The notes: generated by a model from the sequence alone, not told the origin. A stretch of DNA of 64,000 nucleotides from Spirochaetales bacterium (GCA_030604195.1 JAUVWI010000006.1:1-64000), one strand, 5' to 3'; numbered from the stretch's first letter, positions 1-9,683 are shown. Made by a program: numbers and translations.

Positions 1-31
1 CTGAACACGCCTGATTTTAAAGGTAATAGCA
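1..31. repeat. Dispersed short repeat, copy 1 (3' end of trpS)
   Basis: Aligned with a fixed offset, 28 of 31 bases match the segment at 15632-15662, including an exact 20-base run. On the minus strand this copy covers the last codons and stop of trpS. In the other copy the same bases form the first codons of the LysM lipoprotein, in a different reading frame. The match may extend past the left window edge. Confidence 0.6.
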
Positions 32-1009
32 CACCGGGTTCAAACCCATTTTTTCTTTTACTTCAACCATTGTATCTGCCGCAACTTTCCGGCATTTCGC
101 GCCATTCTCATCGAGCACCTGGCGCACGTAATCTCTCTTTCCGGACAATTCCTGATAGCGCTCCTGAATTGGATCCATTACCTTCATCAGGTTTACAAGC
201 AGTTTCTTCTTACAATCGAGACAGCCCATACCTGCAGTTCGGCAGCCCTCGGCCACCTCCTGTTGCTCTCCTTCCGGAGTTACAACCTTGTGATAGCTGA
301 AGATATTGCAGATCTCCGGATTTCCGGGATCTGTGCGCCTTGCCCGCGCCGGATCGGTTTTTGCCGGAGCCAACTTTTTCCATACATTCTCCCGGGAATC
401 AAGCAGGGCAATATAATTGTCCTGGCTCTTGCTCATCTTGCTCTCGCCATCAAGTCCCAGGATGCGCGGTGTTTTGGTTAATTTGGCCCGGCACTCGGGA
501 AATGTGCGGCCATAGCGGCTGTTGAATTTTCTGGCAATTTCCCGGGCAAACTCAATGTGCTGAACCTGGTCCTGGCCAACCGGAACCACCTGTCCCTTAT
601 AGAGCAGAATATCTGCCGCCTGGAGAACCGGATAATCCAAAAGCCCTACATTGATATTCTGACGGTTCTGCCTGGCTTTATCTTTAAACTGGGTCATTCT
701 CTCAAGCTCCCCTAAAGGGGTTACAGTATTGAATATCCAGGTCAGATCTGCATGTCCGGGAACCTCGGATTGAACAAATAGTTTTGTTTTTTCCGGATCG
801 AGTCCGCAGCTATAGAGCCCCAGGGCCAGCTCAAAGACCTGGCCGGCAAAGACCTTCGGATCATACTGGATAGTGACAGCATGAAGATCAACAATAGAGA
901 AATAGCAGGAATAATCATACTGTATATCAACCCAATTTCGCACTGCCCCGAAATAATTACCCAGATGGAGCAATCCGGTTGGTTGTATGCCGCTGAAAAG
1001 TATCTTCAC
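17..1009 (-). CDS. trpS: Tryptophanyl-tRNA synthetase
   Basis: Class I aminoacyl-tRNA synthetase that charges tRNA-Trp with tryptophan in the cytoplasm. The N-terminal HIGH-type signature reads HLGNYFG near residues 16-22, and the KMSKS loop is intact (KMSKSQDN, about residue 193). The product is 330 aa, the usual size for bacterial TrpS. The start ATG is preceded by a GGAG about 14 bases upstream, and a promoter-like pair (TTGTCA-N17-TAAGAT) lies in the 80-bp gap after apgM. It may therefore be transcribed alone as well as by readthrough from the upstream ABC transporter operon. The stop lies inside a short repeat that recurs at the start of the LysM lipoprotein gene. The assignment is secure. 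Confidence 0.97.
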   Translation of the reverse strand: MKILFSGIQPTGLLHLGNYFGAVRNWVDIQYDYSCYFSIVDLHAVTIQYDPKVFAGQVFELALGLYSCGLDPEKTKLFVQSEVPGHADLTWIFNTVTPLGELERMTQFKDKARQNRQNINVGLLDYPVLQAADILLYKGQVVPVGQDQVQHIEFAREIARKFNSRYGRTFPECRAKLTKTPRILGLDGESKMSKSQDNYIALLDSRENVWKKLAPAKTDPARARRTDPGNPEICNIFSYHKVVTPEGEQQEVAEGCRTAGMGCLDCKKKLLVNLMKVMDPIQERYQELSGKRDYVRQVLDENGAKCRKVAADTMVEVKEKMGLNPVCYYL

Positions 1010-1049
1010 TCTGTAACTCCTATACTACGATAGCTTTGAAAATCCGGTA

Positions 1050-1078
1050 ATCTTAACAAAACTTTTATAATATGACAA
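1050..1078 (-). promoter_or_regulatory. Putative sigma70 promoter of trpS
   Basis: On the minus strand, TTGTCA and TAAGAT are separated by 17 bases, about 40 bases upstream of the trpS start and just past the apgM stop. Confidence 0.45.
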
Positions 1079-1089
1079 TCAGCACTGGG

Positions 1090-2265
1090 CTAAAATAAAA
1101 GATCCAGTAGCCCATGGCCTTCCCTGATGAATAAGCCTGATTTTTCCGCTTCAGCTTCCGAATATCTATTTGCCTTATCTGCCTGCACATCTTTTCCATA
1201 GAGCAGGAAAGGAACCGGATCCGAAGTGTGGGTCTTAATCCTGACAGGTGTGGGATGGTCGGGCATAACCAGAATTCTGAAGTCGCCATCAATGTTATTA
1301 AGCAACCTTCCCAGGAATCTTTTATCCAGGTCTTCGATGGCTTTTATTTTTAGACTTACATCTCCGGTATGAGAGGTCTCATCGGTTGAAACAATATGAA
1401 CAACAACAAAATCCTTTTTCTGCAGACATTCCAGGGCTGCATCCGCCTTTCCTTCGTAGTTGGTATCAATCCAACCCGTGGCGCCCTTTACATTAACCAC
1501 CTCAAGCCCGGCGAGCCTGCCGATGCCCTTGATAAGATCCACTGCCGAAATAACGGCGCCTTTTACCCCGTATTTCTTATAAAATTCTGGAATTTCAACT
1601 CCATATCCCTGACCCCATAGCCAGATCTGGGTTGCAGCTTCTTTACCCCGGGATCTCCTTCTTGCATTAACTTTGCTTTTAAGCAGGATCTCCTTTGATC
1701 TGTTCATCAGCCTGTTTACCAGGGCCTCACCTGAGCCAACCGGAAGATAGCCAGTGATGATCTTTCCTGTAATATCGTGGGGAGCAGTACATTTAAGGTT
1801 TTCAAACCTACCCTTAATCACACATAGATGGCGATAAAATACGCCGGGGTAAAAATGGATATTAATATTTGAGAGCTCCGTGTTTAAAAGAGCAATAAGC
1901 TCAACAGCATCTTTGGTCTCTATATATCCGGAAGTAAAATCTTCCATTCTGTCATCTTTAATGGTTACCAGATTGCACCTGAACGCACAATCAGCGCCGG
2001 CAAGCTCAACACCCATGCTTGCAGCTTCTATAGGACCCCTGCCGCCCGGGTAATAGAGACAAGGATCGTACCCCAGTAAGCTTAGATTAGCCACATCACT
2101 GCCGGGCTTAAATCCATCCGGAATTGTCTTCACCATACCAACCAGACCTTCCCTGGCTAATCGATCCATGTTTTCAGTTGTAGCGGCCTCTAAAGGTGTT
2201 CTGTTGCCGATTCCGGCAACAGGCTCATCAGCCATGCCATCGCCTACAACAAGTATGTATTTCAT
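1090..2265 (-). CDS. apgM: Cofactor-independent phosphoglycerate mutase, archaeal ApgM type
   Basis: Interconverts 3- and 2-phosphoglycerate in glycolysis without 2,3-bisphosphoglycerate. This is the metal-dependent, alkaline-phosphatase-fold family. The N-terminus carries the metal-binding GDGMAD motif, followed by a GRGPIEAASMG segment. Further metal-ligand regions are STDETSHTGD and MPDHPTP toward the C-terminus. At 391 aa it matches the roughly 400-aa archaeal-type family rather than the 510-aa GpmI type. A strong AAAGGAG lies upstream of the ATG. The gene starts 12 bases after the dppDF stop, so it is probably the last gene of the transporter operon. That is an odd partner for a peptide-type ABC system, and no metabolic link is obvious. 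Confidence 0.92.
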   Translation of the reverse strand: MKYILVVGDGMADEPVAGIGNRTPLEAATTENMDRLAREGLVGMVKTIPDGFKPGSDVANLSLLGYDPCLYYPGGRGPIEAASMGVELAGADCAFRCNLVTIKDDRMEDFTSGYIETKDAVELIALLNTELSNINIHFYPGVFYRHLCVIKGRFENLKCTAPHDITGKIITGYLPVGSGEALVNRLMNRSKEILLKSKVNARRRSRGKEAATQIWLWGQGYGVEIPEFYKKYGVKGAVISAVDLIKGIGRLAGLEVVNVKGATGWIDTNYEGKADAALECLQKKDFVVVHIVSTDETSHTGDVSLKIKAIEDLDKRFLGRLLNNIDGDFRILVMPDHPTPVRIKTHTSDPVPFLLYGKDVQADKANRYSEAEAEKSGLFIREGHGLLDLLF

Positions 2266-2277
2266 TTAGATCTCCTT

Positions 2278-4365
2278 TTAGCCAACCCCCAAAGAGATCA
2301 CCGGCGGCACTGAACAGAGCTCCTTCAATGGAATATGGCAGCAGATTAGATGGCCCGGGGATACTTCGATTTCAGGCGGCGGAGTGGTAACACAGATCTT
2401 TCCCGCTTTTTTGGGGCAACGTGTATGGAAGCGACAACCGGATCCGGGATTTATCGGGCTGGGAACAGCTCCTTCAAGACGGATTTTTCTAACGGCAACA
2501 TTGTTTTCAAGTATGGGAATGGCTGATAACAACGCCTCGGTATAAGGATGGTAAGGGGGTTGGAATAGCTCATAAGAAGTGCCTGCCTCACATATCTTTC
2601 CCATGTACATTACTACTATTCTATTGCTGATGTGGCGAATCACATTAAGATCATGGCCTATAAACAGGTAACTGATATCATGTTCTTTTTGGAGATCAAT
2701 GAGTAGATTAATGATTCCCGCCTGGATGGATACATCCAGACTCGATATGGGCTCATCACAGATAATCAATTCCGGTTCCGCGGCAAAGGCCCGGGCTATA
2801 CCAACCCGCTGTTTCTCACCACCGGAAAGCTCATGAGGATATCGGTGAAGATAACGTTCGCCTAATTTAACCGATTCAAGGAGCCTTGTAACCTGTTTTT
2901 GCCTCTCTTTTATAGAGCATATCTTGAAAAGTGTCAGTGGTCTGCTTAGTATCTGCTCAACGGTTTTTTGGGGATTAAGTGTGGAATCAGGATTTTGAAA
3001 AATCATCTGTATCTTTTGATTCAGTTCCCTGCTTCGCCTCTTTGCAGTTATCGATACCTTCCCGCCGTTAAAAAGAATCCGGCCATCATCTGCCTCTAAT
3101 AGCCCGACAATACAACGGGCCAGGGTAGTTTTACCGCAGCCGCTCTCTCCCACAATGCCCAGGATCTCTCCCTTCCTGCACTCAAGACTCACCCCGTCAA
3201 TAGCCAGGAGTTTACCACTGCTCACATGAAAGACCTTCTTAAGTTTATCTATTTTCAGCAGGATCTCATGGCTCTCCATTTCCGGTGGTTGTTCTGCAGT
3301 TTCTTTATGACCCTGCCGTTTACCCGAGACAGTATCGCTTAAATCAAGAACCCTTTCATAGAATATACATTTTGTCAGATGACCCGAACCGATATCGGTA
3401 AGAGGAATAACTTTTGCCAGGCAGACATCCTCCACCCGGCCACAGCGAGCAGCAAAGATACAACCGGGCTTTAAATCGGTAATATCGGGTAGAAACCCCT
3501 CGATGTCCTGGAGTCTTTCCTGCACAGCCGCCGTGCTGATCTTGGGGATGCAGCCGAGCAGCCCAAGGGTGTAGCCATGCGCCGGTCTGTTAAATACTGT
3601 GTTAACATCGCCAACCTCTATTATCTCACCGGCATAGATAATTGCCACACGCTCACACACCCTTCTTACAACCCCCAGATCATGGGTAATGTAGAGAATG
3701 GCTGAATTGTATATGTTCTTCATCTCCAAAATCAAGTCAAGAATCCGGGCTTCTGTGGTAACATCCAACCCGGTGGTCGGCTCATCCATGATCAGCAGAT
3801 CGGGCTGTGTGCTGAAGGCCATGGCAATCAACACCCGCTGCTGCTGGCCGCCGCTCATTTCGTGGGGATATTTTCTAGCCATACCCTCCGGATCAGGCAT
3901 ATTGACCTGCTTAAGCATCTCGATGGTACGCTCATAGGCCTCTTCTTTTGACAGATTGAGATGAATACGGAAGACCTCTGCAATCTGACTGCCCACCCGG
4001 TGGGAGGGATTCAGACTGGTCAGCGGTTCCTGGGGAACCAGGGACATCCGTGCGCCGCGAAGGCTTAAAAGCTCAGTGGCAGTAAGGCGGAAGATGTTGG
4101 CGCTGCGAAAAGTGATCTTTCCGTTGGCTATTCTGCCGTTACCGGGTAGATAACGCATAATAGCATAAGCTATCGTACTCTTGCCGCTCCCGGATTCTCC
4201 AACCAGGGCGAATGCTTCACCTGCCCCTATTTCAAGGCTTACCCCGCGCACGGCCTGAATATTCTTTCCCAAAGATGAATAGATTATATCCAGATTCTCT
4301 ATTACCAGTGTAGGCTCACTGTGAGTTGCAGCAAGCTCTCGCTCTGCCCTTGCTTTGTACGTCAC
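2278..4365 (-). CDS. Fused dipeptide/oligopeptide ABC transporter ATPase (DppD-DppF type)
   Basis: A single 695-aa protein carries both ATP-binding subunits of a peptide/nickel-type importer that normally come as two genes. The first half (about 20-340) has Walker A GESGSGKST, signature SGGQQQR and Walker B LLIMDEPTTG. The second half (about 370-680) has GESGCGKTT, SGGEKQR and LIICDEPISS. Each half ends with a Cys-rich oligopeptide-type C-terminal region (PGCIFAARC, PGSGCRFHTRCP), which in this family can bind an iron-sulfur cluster. It starts at GTG in a GTGA overlap with dppC, behind a GGAGGTGG ribosome site. It powers the permease pair just upstream. The substrate is not shown by sequence; the adjoining mttB-like gene suggests a methylated amine or betaine-like compound. 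Confidence 0.93.
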   Translation of the reverse strand: MTYKARAERELAATHSEPTLVIENLDIIYSSLGKNIQAVRGVSLEIGAGEAFALVGESGSGKSTIAYAIMRYLPGNGRIANGKITFRSANIFRLTATELLSLRGARMSLVPQEPLTSLNPSHRVGSQIAEVFRIHLNLSKEEAYERTIEMLKQVNMPDPEGMARKYPHEMSGGQQQRVLIAMAFSTQPDLLIMDEPTTGLDVTTEARILDLILEMKNIYNSAILYITHDLGVVRRVCERVAIIYAGEIIEVGDVNTVFNRPAHGYTLGLLGCIPKISTAAVQERLQDIEGFLPDITDLKPGCIFAARCGRVEDVCLAKVIPLTDIGSGHLTKCIFYERVLDLSDTVSGKRQGHKETAEQPPEMESHEILLKIDKLKKVFHVSSGKLLAIDGVSLECRKGEILGIVGESGCGKTTLARCIVGLLEADDGRILFNGGKVSITAKRRSRELNQKIQMIFQNPDSTLNPQKTVEQILSRPLTLFKICSIKERQKQVTRLLESVKLGERYLHRYPHELSGGEKQRVGIARAFAAEPELIICDEPISSLDVSIQAGIINLLIDLQKEHDISYLFIGHDLNVIRHISNRIVVMYMGKICEAGTSYELFQPPYHPYTEALLSAIPILENNVAVRKIRLEGAVPSPINPGSGCRFHTRCPKKAGKICVTTPPPEIEVSPGHLICCHIPLKELCSVPPVISLGVG

Positions 4366-5222
4366 AGGGGAACCACCTCCTTCTTTCTGGAGCCTTTGGC
4401 AAGGAGCAGGTCCTTCAGGCCTTCCCCCATAATATTGACACCGATCACCGATATCACTATGGCAATGCAGGGGGCGAATACCGGCCAGGGAGTGAGAAAC
4501 ATATAGCCTCTTTCACTTGAAGCCATGAGCCCCCAGTCCGGTGTTGGAGGTGGCTGGCCCAGACCTATGTAACTCAGGCTGGCGCTCAGCAGGATTGCAT
4601 AGCCAAGGCGGATCGATCCCTCTACAATAATAGTGGGCCAGAGATTGGGAAGTATTTCTCTGAAAATGATGTAAAAAGCATTCTCACCCCGGACCCTGGC
4701 CGCATCTATATATTCCAGGGGAACGATATTCAAAGCGGCGCTCCTGATTACCCGTCCCACCCGCGGTGCATAGATTATGCCAATGGCAATAGCACCGTTA
4801 ACCACACCTGGTCCTAGAACACCAACCACAAGCATAGCAAATATGAGTGTGGGAAAGGAAATGAAGATATCGTTCACCCTCATGATCAAATTATCGATCC
4901 AGCCTCCGAAATAGGCGCTTGTGGCGCCAACCAGGATGCCGATAATGAGGGCCAGCGAAGTGCTGAAGGCAGCTATTGTCAAAGTAGTCCTGGTTCCCAC
5001 AATGACCCGGCTTAAAACATCCCTGCCGAAACGGTCGGTGCCCAGCGGGAATGACCCGGAGGGTTGCTCTTTGAGATGCTCATAGTGCATCTCTTGCGGA
5101 TCGTAGGGGGCAATGCTGGTGCCGAATATGCCTATAAGAATAAAGAGCAGCAGGATAATCGAGCCGATTACCAGGCTCGGTGTAATATGGCGCCTGGTAA
5201 ATATTTTTAATATTTTCATCAT
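4362..5222 (-). CDS. ABC transporter permease, DppC type
   Basis: Inner-membrane permease of a peptide/nickel-family importer (286 aa). It has the N-terminal OppC-type segment (an early transmembrane helix followed by APYDPQEM), a conserved PLGTDRFGRDVLSR motif, about six membrane helices, and the EAA-like loop with DAARVRGEN near residue 175. This loop contacts the ATPase. The start ATG overlaps the dppB stop (ATGA), and its own stop overlaps the GTG of the fused ATPase, so the three are translationally coupled. It forms a heterodimer with DppB below the binding protein. The family is certain; the substrate is unknown. Confidence 0.93.
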   Translation of the reverse strand: MMKILKIFTRRHITPSLVIGSIILLLFILIGIFGTSIAPYDPQEMHYEHLKEQPSGSFPLGTDRFGRDVLSRVIVGTRTTLTIAAFSTSLALIIGILVGATSAYFGGWIDNLIMRVNDIFISFPTLIFAMLVVGVLGPGVVNGAIAIGIIYAPRVGRVIRSAALNIVPLEYIDAARVRGENAFYIIFREILPNLWPTIIVEGSIRLGYAILLSASLSYIGLGQPPPTPDWGLMASSERGYMFLTPWPVFAPCIAIVISVIGVNIMGEGLKDLLLAKGSRKKEVVPL

Positions 5223-6202
5223 CCGTACCTTATCCTTGGATTAACAACACTGTAAAGAATGTCCGCTACAAAGTTGGCCAGAACATAGGCCCCGGAAATA
5301 ATGAGCATCGTACCCAGGATGAGAGGGATATCACGATTATTGATGGCAATGATCATCAAATTCCCGATACCAGGGTACGAAAAAACCGCTTCCACAATTA
5401 CGACGCCGGCCAGAATATAGCCGATATTAAAGGCTATTACGGTAATGGCCGGCAAAAGCGCATTGCGCAGGGCGTGGAAAATGATCACCCTTTGGGGAGG
5501 AACACCCTTCAGCACGGCCGTGCGCACGTAATTTGTCTTCAGTTCTTCGATCATCGAGGCTCTCGTCTGCCTGACCACGTAGGCGACACTCTCGAATGAC
5601 AGGGTCAGGCTGGGGAAGATAAGCACGGTGAAGAAAAAGCTTATCTTTTTTAAGAATGAATAATCCTCATAAGGCAAGGCATTAAAAGCCGCGGGAATCC
5701 AATTCAGTTTGACGGAAAAAATGTAGATAAAAATCGATCCAACAAGAAATGCCGGAATGGAGATCATCGAGAGGGTGGAAAAAGAAATAAAGTGATCGAT
5801 AAGTGAGTTTTCCTTTACTGCCGATAAGACTCCAAGGGTCAGCCCGAAAAAAACCATCATCAAGCTGGCCGGGATTGCCAGCAACAAGGAAGCCCTGAGG
5901 CGGGCGAGAATAATCGGACCAACCGGGGCCTTCATGATCAGGGATGTGCCCATGTCTCCACGGAGAACACCTGTGATCCAGTTGAAGTACTGCCGGTAGA
6001 CGGGCAGATCTAGACCGAGCTCTCTTCGGAGCGTTTCAATTGTCTCTTCTCCCAGAGAGTCCTGGGCAACGCCTCCCAGCATCATATCCACGGCATCACC
6101 CGGCATGAACTGGATAATCCCAAAGATAAGGATAGAAATAACCACCAGGAGTATTACAGTTGTTCCCATCCTTTTTATGATGAATAACCCCAACTTGTTC
6201 AT
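5219..6202 (-). CDS. ABC transporter permease, DppB type
   Basis: Inner-membrane permease partner of the DppC-type protein (327 aa from the chosen start). The N-terminal helix is followed by the PGDA segment typical of DppB/OppB. The EAA loop (RTAVLKGVPPQRV) and a C-terminal VNPRIRYG tail are also typical. The ORF track begins 12 codons earlier, but that start lies in the loop of a hairpin and has no ribosome site. I chose the internal ATG (MNKLG), which follows a GGTGG. The stop overlaps the dppC start by ATGA. Confidence 0.92.
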   Translation of the reverse strand: MNKLGLFIIKRMGTTVILLVVISILIFGIIQFMPGDAVDMMLGGVAQDSLGEETIETLRRELGLDLPVYRQYFNWITGVLRGDMGTSLIMKAPVGPIILARLRASLLLAIPASLMMVFFGLTLGVLSAVKENSLIDHFISFSTLSMISIPAFLVGSIFIYIFSVKLNWIPAAFNALPYEDYSFLKKISFFFTVLIFPSLTLSFESVAYVVRQTRASMIEELKTNYVRTAVLKGVPPQRVIIFHALRNALLPAITVIAFNIGYILAGVVIVEAVFSYPGIGNLMIIAINNRDIPLILGTMLIISGAYVLANFVADILYSVVNPRIRYG

Positions 6203-6225
6203 ATGACCACCAAATGAATTATTAA

Positions 6226-6259
6226 GAGTGCCGTACATTCATCTAAGTGCACGGCACTC
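6226..6259 (-). terminator. Intercistronic hairpin between binding protein and permease genes
   Basis: A 9-bp perfect inverted repeat (GAGTGCCGT / ACGGCACTC) with a 16-nt loop lies between the binding-protein stop and the dppB start. No strong U-tract follows on the transcribed strand. It is more likely an mRNA-stabilising or partial attenuation hairpin than a full terminator. Confidence 0.55.
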
Positions 6260-6284
6260 CTTTTTAATGTATACTAAAGGTATA

Positions 6285-7898
6285 CTATTGGATCAACCAG
6301 CCCCTATCTACCCACAGGTAGGTGAGCGGATGCACATCCACACCTCTAACATCCTGGCTCAAGGACATGTAGTGGTTCTTGAAGTAGGGAATAATCGTGA
6401 CCGAGGCTTCACTGACCATTTCCATGGCTTTCCAGTAAAGTTCTTTCCTCTTATTAAAATCTGCTTCGCCTTCCGCTTGCTCCAGCACCTTGTCCAGTGC
6501 AGGATCGCTGTAATGAGACTCATTCTTACCGCCCTCTGAGTGGTAGTAAGGCATTATGCAGGCACTGACTGTCTGCCTGCCCCCCCAGTTGCTGGTCATT
6601 AGCGGTTCCTTAAATTCAATATCGGCCCAGTAGCGGCTGATATCGATTACCTCAAGGTCGATCACAATTCCGGCCTCTTTAGCCATCTGCTTGAAGGCTA
6701 CCGCCAGCTCCATCATCCCCGGTCTGCCGGGGCTGGTGTACATTTTGAAATGGGTTCCCGGGGCAACACCGGCCTCGGCGAGAAGTTTTTTAGCCAGCTC
6801 AATATCCTGGCTCTTTTGTTTTTCATTGGGATTACCGTACACGTGGAAAGGCGGAATGGTCTGGTCGTTACCGATGATCCCGTAACCGCTAAGGGCTATC
6901 TGCAGCGCCGCCTTGCGGTTAATGATATAGGAAAAGGCCTGGCGAAGCTTATCATTGCGAAAGACCCTCCTCTCCGCTGCATTCTGGCCATCGTAAATTT
7001 CCGGATCCAGGTTCAAAACGATGGGCTGGTACCCCAGGGTGGGTGTGCCCTGGATCACAATTTTCTTATCCAGTAATGCCTGGCTGAGCAAATCGTAGCT
7101 TACCCTGTAGACCAGATCTATATCTCCACTCTTGAGAGCCGCCAGTTGTGACAGGTTCTCCTTGATGGGAATGATTCTGTACTCGTCAATATAGGGAAGG
7201 GGCTGACCGTCTTCTCCATCCATAAAGTATTTGTCATTTCTTTCCAGCACCGTAACCCCGCTGGGATCCCATTTCTTAAGCTTGAAGGGACCGGATCCGA
7301 TGGGATTGGTGTCTATCTGGTCGATATTTTCCCTGGCAACGATCCGCGGATAAACACCGCCCAGGTCAACCGGCAGGTCCAGATACGTCGTGGTAAGCTC
7401 GATTACCACCGTGAAATTGTCTTTCACCTCTATCTTATCTATCGGGCCGATGGCATTCCAGCCCCTGGGGCTTACCTCTTTATCAAGGACCCGTTCCAGG
7501 CTGAACTTGACATCTTCCGCCGTTACCTGGCGGCCATTGTGAAAATAGGCATTCTGGTTGATGTAGAAGGTCCATGTCCTGGCATCAGCTGAATGTTCCC
7601 ACCTCTCGGCAAGCTCGGGTACAGCACTGAAGTCACTGGAAATGCGGGTTAGAGTGCTAAAAATGTGGAAGGTTGCATTGTAGGCCTCTTCACCCTTGAC
7701 CTTATGAGGATCAAGCTGCATGACAGGGCTTGCCACTGCCACGGAAATTGTTCCCCCTCTTCTAACCCCACCGGCAACAGCGGCTGCTCCTGCCGGCACA
7801 GCTTCTTTCTGCCCTCCTGCAAACATTACCGACCCAACGGCCAGCAACATCACTCCCATAAGCAGGATAGTTACGAATCTTTTTCTTGATTCTTTCAT
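6285..7898 (-). CDS. Extracellular solute-binding protein, family 5 (peptide/nickel type)
   Basis: Periplasmic substrate-binding protein of the adjacent ABC importer (537 aa). It has a Lys/Arg-rich N-terminus and a hydrophobic signal sequence with an Ala-rich cleavage region (VMFAGGQKEA). The body carries the SBP_bac_5 pattern of LDPHKVKGEEA, LAERWEHSADARTWTF and YFHNGRQVTAEDVKFSLER. The GGQKEA stretch after the signal is a style seen in spirochaetal binding proteins. A good ribosome site (AGAGGAG) precedes the ATG. It is encoded 122 bases after the mttB-like gene and just before the two permeases. Family-5 proteins bind peptides, opines, nickel or glycosides, so the name alone does not give the ligand. 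The genomic partner suggests a methylated compound. Confidence 0.93.
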   Translation of the reverse strand: MKESRKRFVTILLMGVMLLAVGSVMFAGGQKEAVPAGAAAVAGGVRRGGTISVAVASPVMQLDPHKVKGEEAYNATFHIFSTLTRISSDFSAVPELAERWEHSADARTWTFYINQNAYFHNGRQVTAEDVKFSLERVLDKEVSPRGWNAIGPIDKIEVKDNFTVVIELTTTYLDLPVDLGGVYPRIVARENIDQIDTNPIGSGPFKLKKWDPSGVTVLERNDKYFMDGEDGQPLPYIDEYRIIPIKENLSQLAALKSGDIDLVYRVSYDLLSQALLDKKIVIQGTPTLGYQPIVLNLDPEIYDGQNAAERRVFRNDKLRQAFSYIINRKAALQIALSGYGIIGNDQTIPPFHVYGNPNEKQKSQDIELAKKLLAEAGVAPGTHFKMYTSPGRPGMMELAVAFKQMAKEAGIVIDLEVIDISRYWADIEFKEPLMTSNWGGRQTVSACIMPYYHSEGGKNESHYSDPALDKVLEQAEGEADFNKRKELYWKAMEMVSEASVTIIPYFKNHYMSLSQDVRGVDVHPLTYLWVDRGWLIQ

Positions 7899-8020
7899 AA
7901 CACAACTCCTCTTCTGTTTTTTTTAGTTACCGGAAGATCCGGCAGATGGATTAAATCCTTAACCTCCTTCAATATTAATCTTCTTCCATTCCTGCAACGC
8001 AGGATAAATACTATAAAAAG

Positions 8021-9466
8021 CTACTCAACATCAGGCCGATGCCGGGCAACAATCCTGTCAATTGCCTTTATTGTTTCATCGGGCAAACTAACCGGCCGAT
8101 GATTTTTGAATATCTCCTTTGCCTCTTCATTCAGTTTTATTGCCAGGTCCTTTTTTCCCTCCTCTTCCCAGGTATGGTAACGCTCTCTGTTAATGAAGCG
8201 CGGGAACCACAATGACTTTCTGAATTTCTCCGCTGTATGCTCTTCCATGAGAAAATTGCTCCCCGCCATTACCCTCTCCACCACATCTAAAGCAACTGTC
8301 CGGTCGTTGAATTCCAGGGGCCGGAGCATGTACGCGACAAGATCGATGATTTCATCTGCTAATAGTATCGATTCAAAAGAAGAGGTTAAACCAGACTCAA
8401 GATAACCACAGTCATGGATGATATTGCAGCCGTTCAATGTTGCCATGTAGATGGAGAGCGCGGATTCGAGCCCCGCCTGTGCATCCAATACTTTTGAATC
8501 CGACGCCCCTGCAATGCAGAATAAGGGAAGATGATAAAAATGGGCCATATCCGCCAGCGCCTGGTTAAGGACATTCAATTCAGGAGCTCCGTACCGAAAA
8601 ATATTGGTATTCATATCCATAACGGTGGCATCACCGCCAAAAATGAACTTTGCGCCCGCTTTCTTGTTCTGAAAGATAACCAGTCCTGCCAGAGACTCGG
8701 CCAAAGTTTGTACGAGTGTTCCCTCCAGAGTAACAGGCCCTGAGGCACCCAGCATCGGACTGCCGATATAGATAAAGGGAATCTCATAATCGCAGCAGAC
8801 CAACGCCTTATCCACGCCCATCTCCGTATGCACCATGGGCGATAAAGGTTCGGTATATAGAATAAGAGGCGGCTTCCTTTTCAACTCCTCCACACCTCCC
8901 ACCGCTGCTGCAGCCATCTCGATCATGGCATTCATGTCGTTTCTGCCGTGGCCGGTTACAATAGCCGGCTTTTTCGTATTTTTTAACATGGCCTCGTACT
9001 GATGTACAAAATTGCCACCCTTTGGTGTATCATAGGCAATGCCGAAAGACATGACAAAATCAATATTGGGCAAGGCATCACAAAACCTTGCCAGCCTGCC
9101 CACATCCTCTTTCAGACAGGCTCTCCTTTCACCCGTATCAAGGTCAATGGTAGTAGGGCAATCCGACCCGGTGCCGTAATTGCAGGAGCTCTCTTTTAAT
9201 TCCATGGCGCGCTCACCATCCCGGTTAAATATCTCTATTTTACCCGGAGCGGCTTCCAGGGCTTGCAGCACGGCCCGCCTGGGTATCTTTACCCGGTCAG
9301 GGTTCGTAACATCACACCCGGCCCTGCCCAATAGGTCCAAGGCCTCTTCACTCTGCACTTTGCAGCCGATTTCTGCCATCAACCTGAGAGCGTATTCATT
9401 GACCTGGTTTATCTGCTCAGTCGATAGGATGCGGTTGTGAGATGGTTTTTCCAGCGCTATTGACAT
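8021..9466 (-). CDS. MttB-superfamily corrinoid methyltransferase, non-pyrrolysine type
   Basis: Member of the trimethylamine methyltransferase (MttB) superfamily, about the usual 470-490 aa. The ORF runs through without an internal UAG. It is therefore of the non-pyrrolysine class, whose characterised members (MtgB on glycine betaine, MtpB, MtcB) move a methyl group from a quaternary amine to a corrinoid protein. Visible family features are the N-terminal RILSTEQINQVNEYALRLM helix, the GTGSDCPTT segment and the glycine-rich YIGSPMLGASGPVTLEG loop. It starts at ATG behind CAGGAGA, with a TATAAT-like -10 at 9498-9503. It leads the transporter operon and is divergent from an Lrp-type regulator. 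No corrinoid protein, MtgA-like methyltransferase or RamA activator is in this window. The substrate is unassigned. Confidence 0.9.
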   Translation of the reverse strand: MSIALEKPSHNRILSTEQINQVNEYALRLMAEIGCKVQSEEALDLLGRAGCDVTNPDRVKIPRRAVLQALEAAPGKIEIFNRDGERAMELKESSCNYGTGSDCPTTIDLDTGERRACLKEDVGRLARFCDALPNIDFVMSFGIAYDTPKGGNFVHQYEAMLKNTKKPAIVTGHGRNDMNAMIEMAAAAVGGVEELKRKPPLILYTEPLSPMVHTEMGVDKALVCCDYEIPFIYIGSPMLGASGPVTLEGTLVQTLAESLAGLVIFQNKKAGAKFIFGGDATVMDMNTNIFRYGAPELNVLNQALADMAHFYHLPLFCIAGASDSKVLDAQAGLESALSIYMATLNGCNIIHDCGYLESGLTSSFESILLADEIIDLVAYMLRPLEFNDRTVALDVVERVMAGSNFLMEEHTAEKFRKSLWFPRFINRERYHTWEEEGKKDLAIKLNEEAKEIFKNHRPVSLPDETIKAIDRIVARHRPDVE

Positions 9467-9654
9467 CTATCTTCTCCTGAATCTTCCTTTTGTTCGAATT
9501 ATAAGACATTTTGCCTGGAGCAACTGCCTTCTTTTAATTGCGCTTATACACTAGAATTACGCTAAAGTCAATAGATAAACTAATTTTATTTAGTATATGC
9601 AATTTTTTTTTACATTAATCTGTTAAATACAATTTACAAGAGAGCCTTATCTCC

Positions 9655-9683
9655 TTGACAGGAAAGAATCAACATAGTATAAG
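9655..9683 (+). promoter_or_regulatory. Sigma70 promoter of the Lrp-family gene
   Basis: TTGACA and TATAAG are separated by exactly 17 bases and lie about 30 bases before the ATG, predicting a leader of about 20 bases that contains a GGAG ribosome site. The surrounding 9467-9710 spacer is AT-rich and must also hold the divergent mttB promoter and any regulator site. Confidence 0.7.

Noticed and set aside
5219-6238. Longer dppB ORF starting at 6238
   Set aside because: The start lies in the loop of a hairpin and lacks a ribosome site; the ATG at 6202 has GGTGG in front.
8021-9466. Pyrrolysine-containing MttB
   Set aside because: The frame has no internal UAG, so it belongs to the non-pyrrolysine class.
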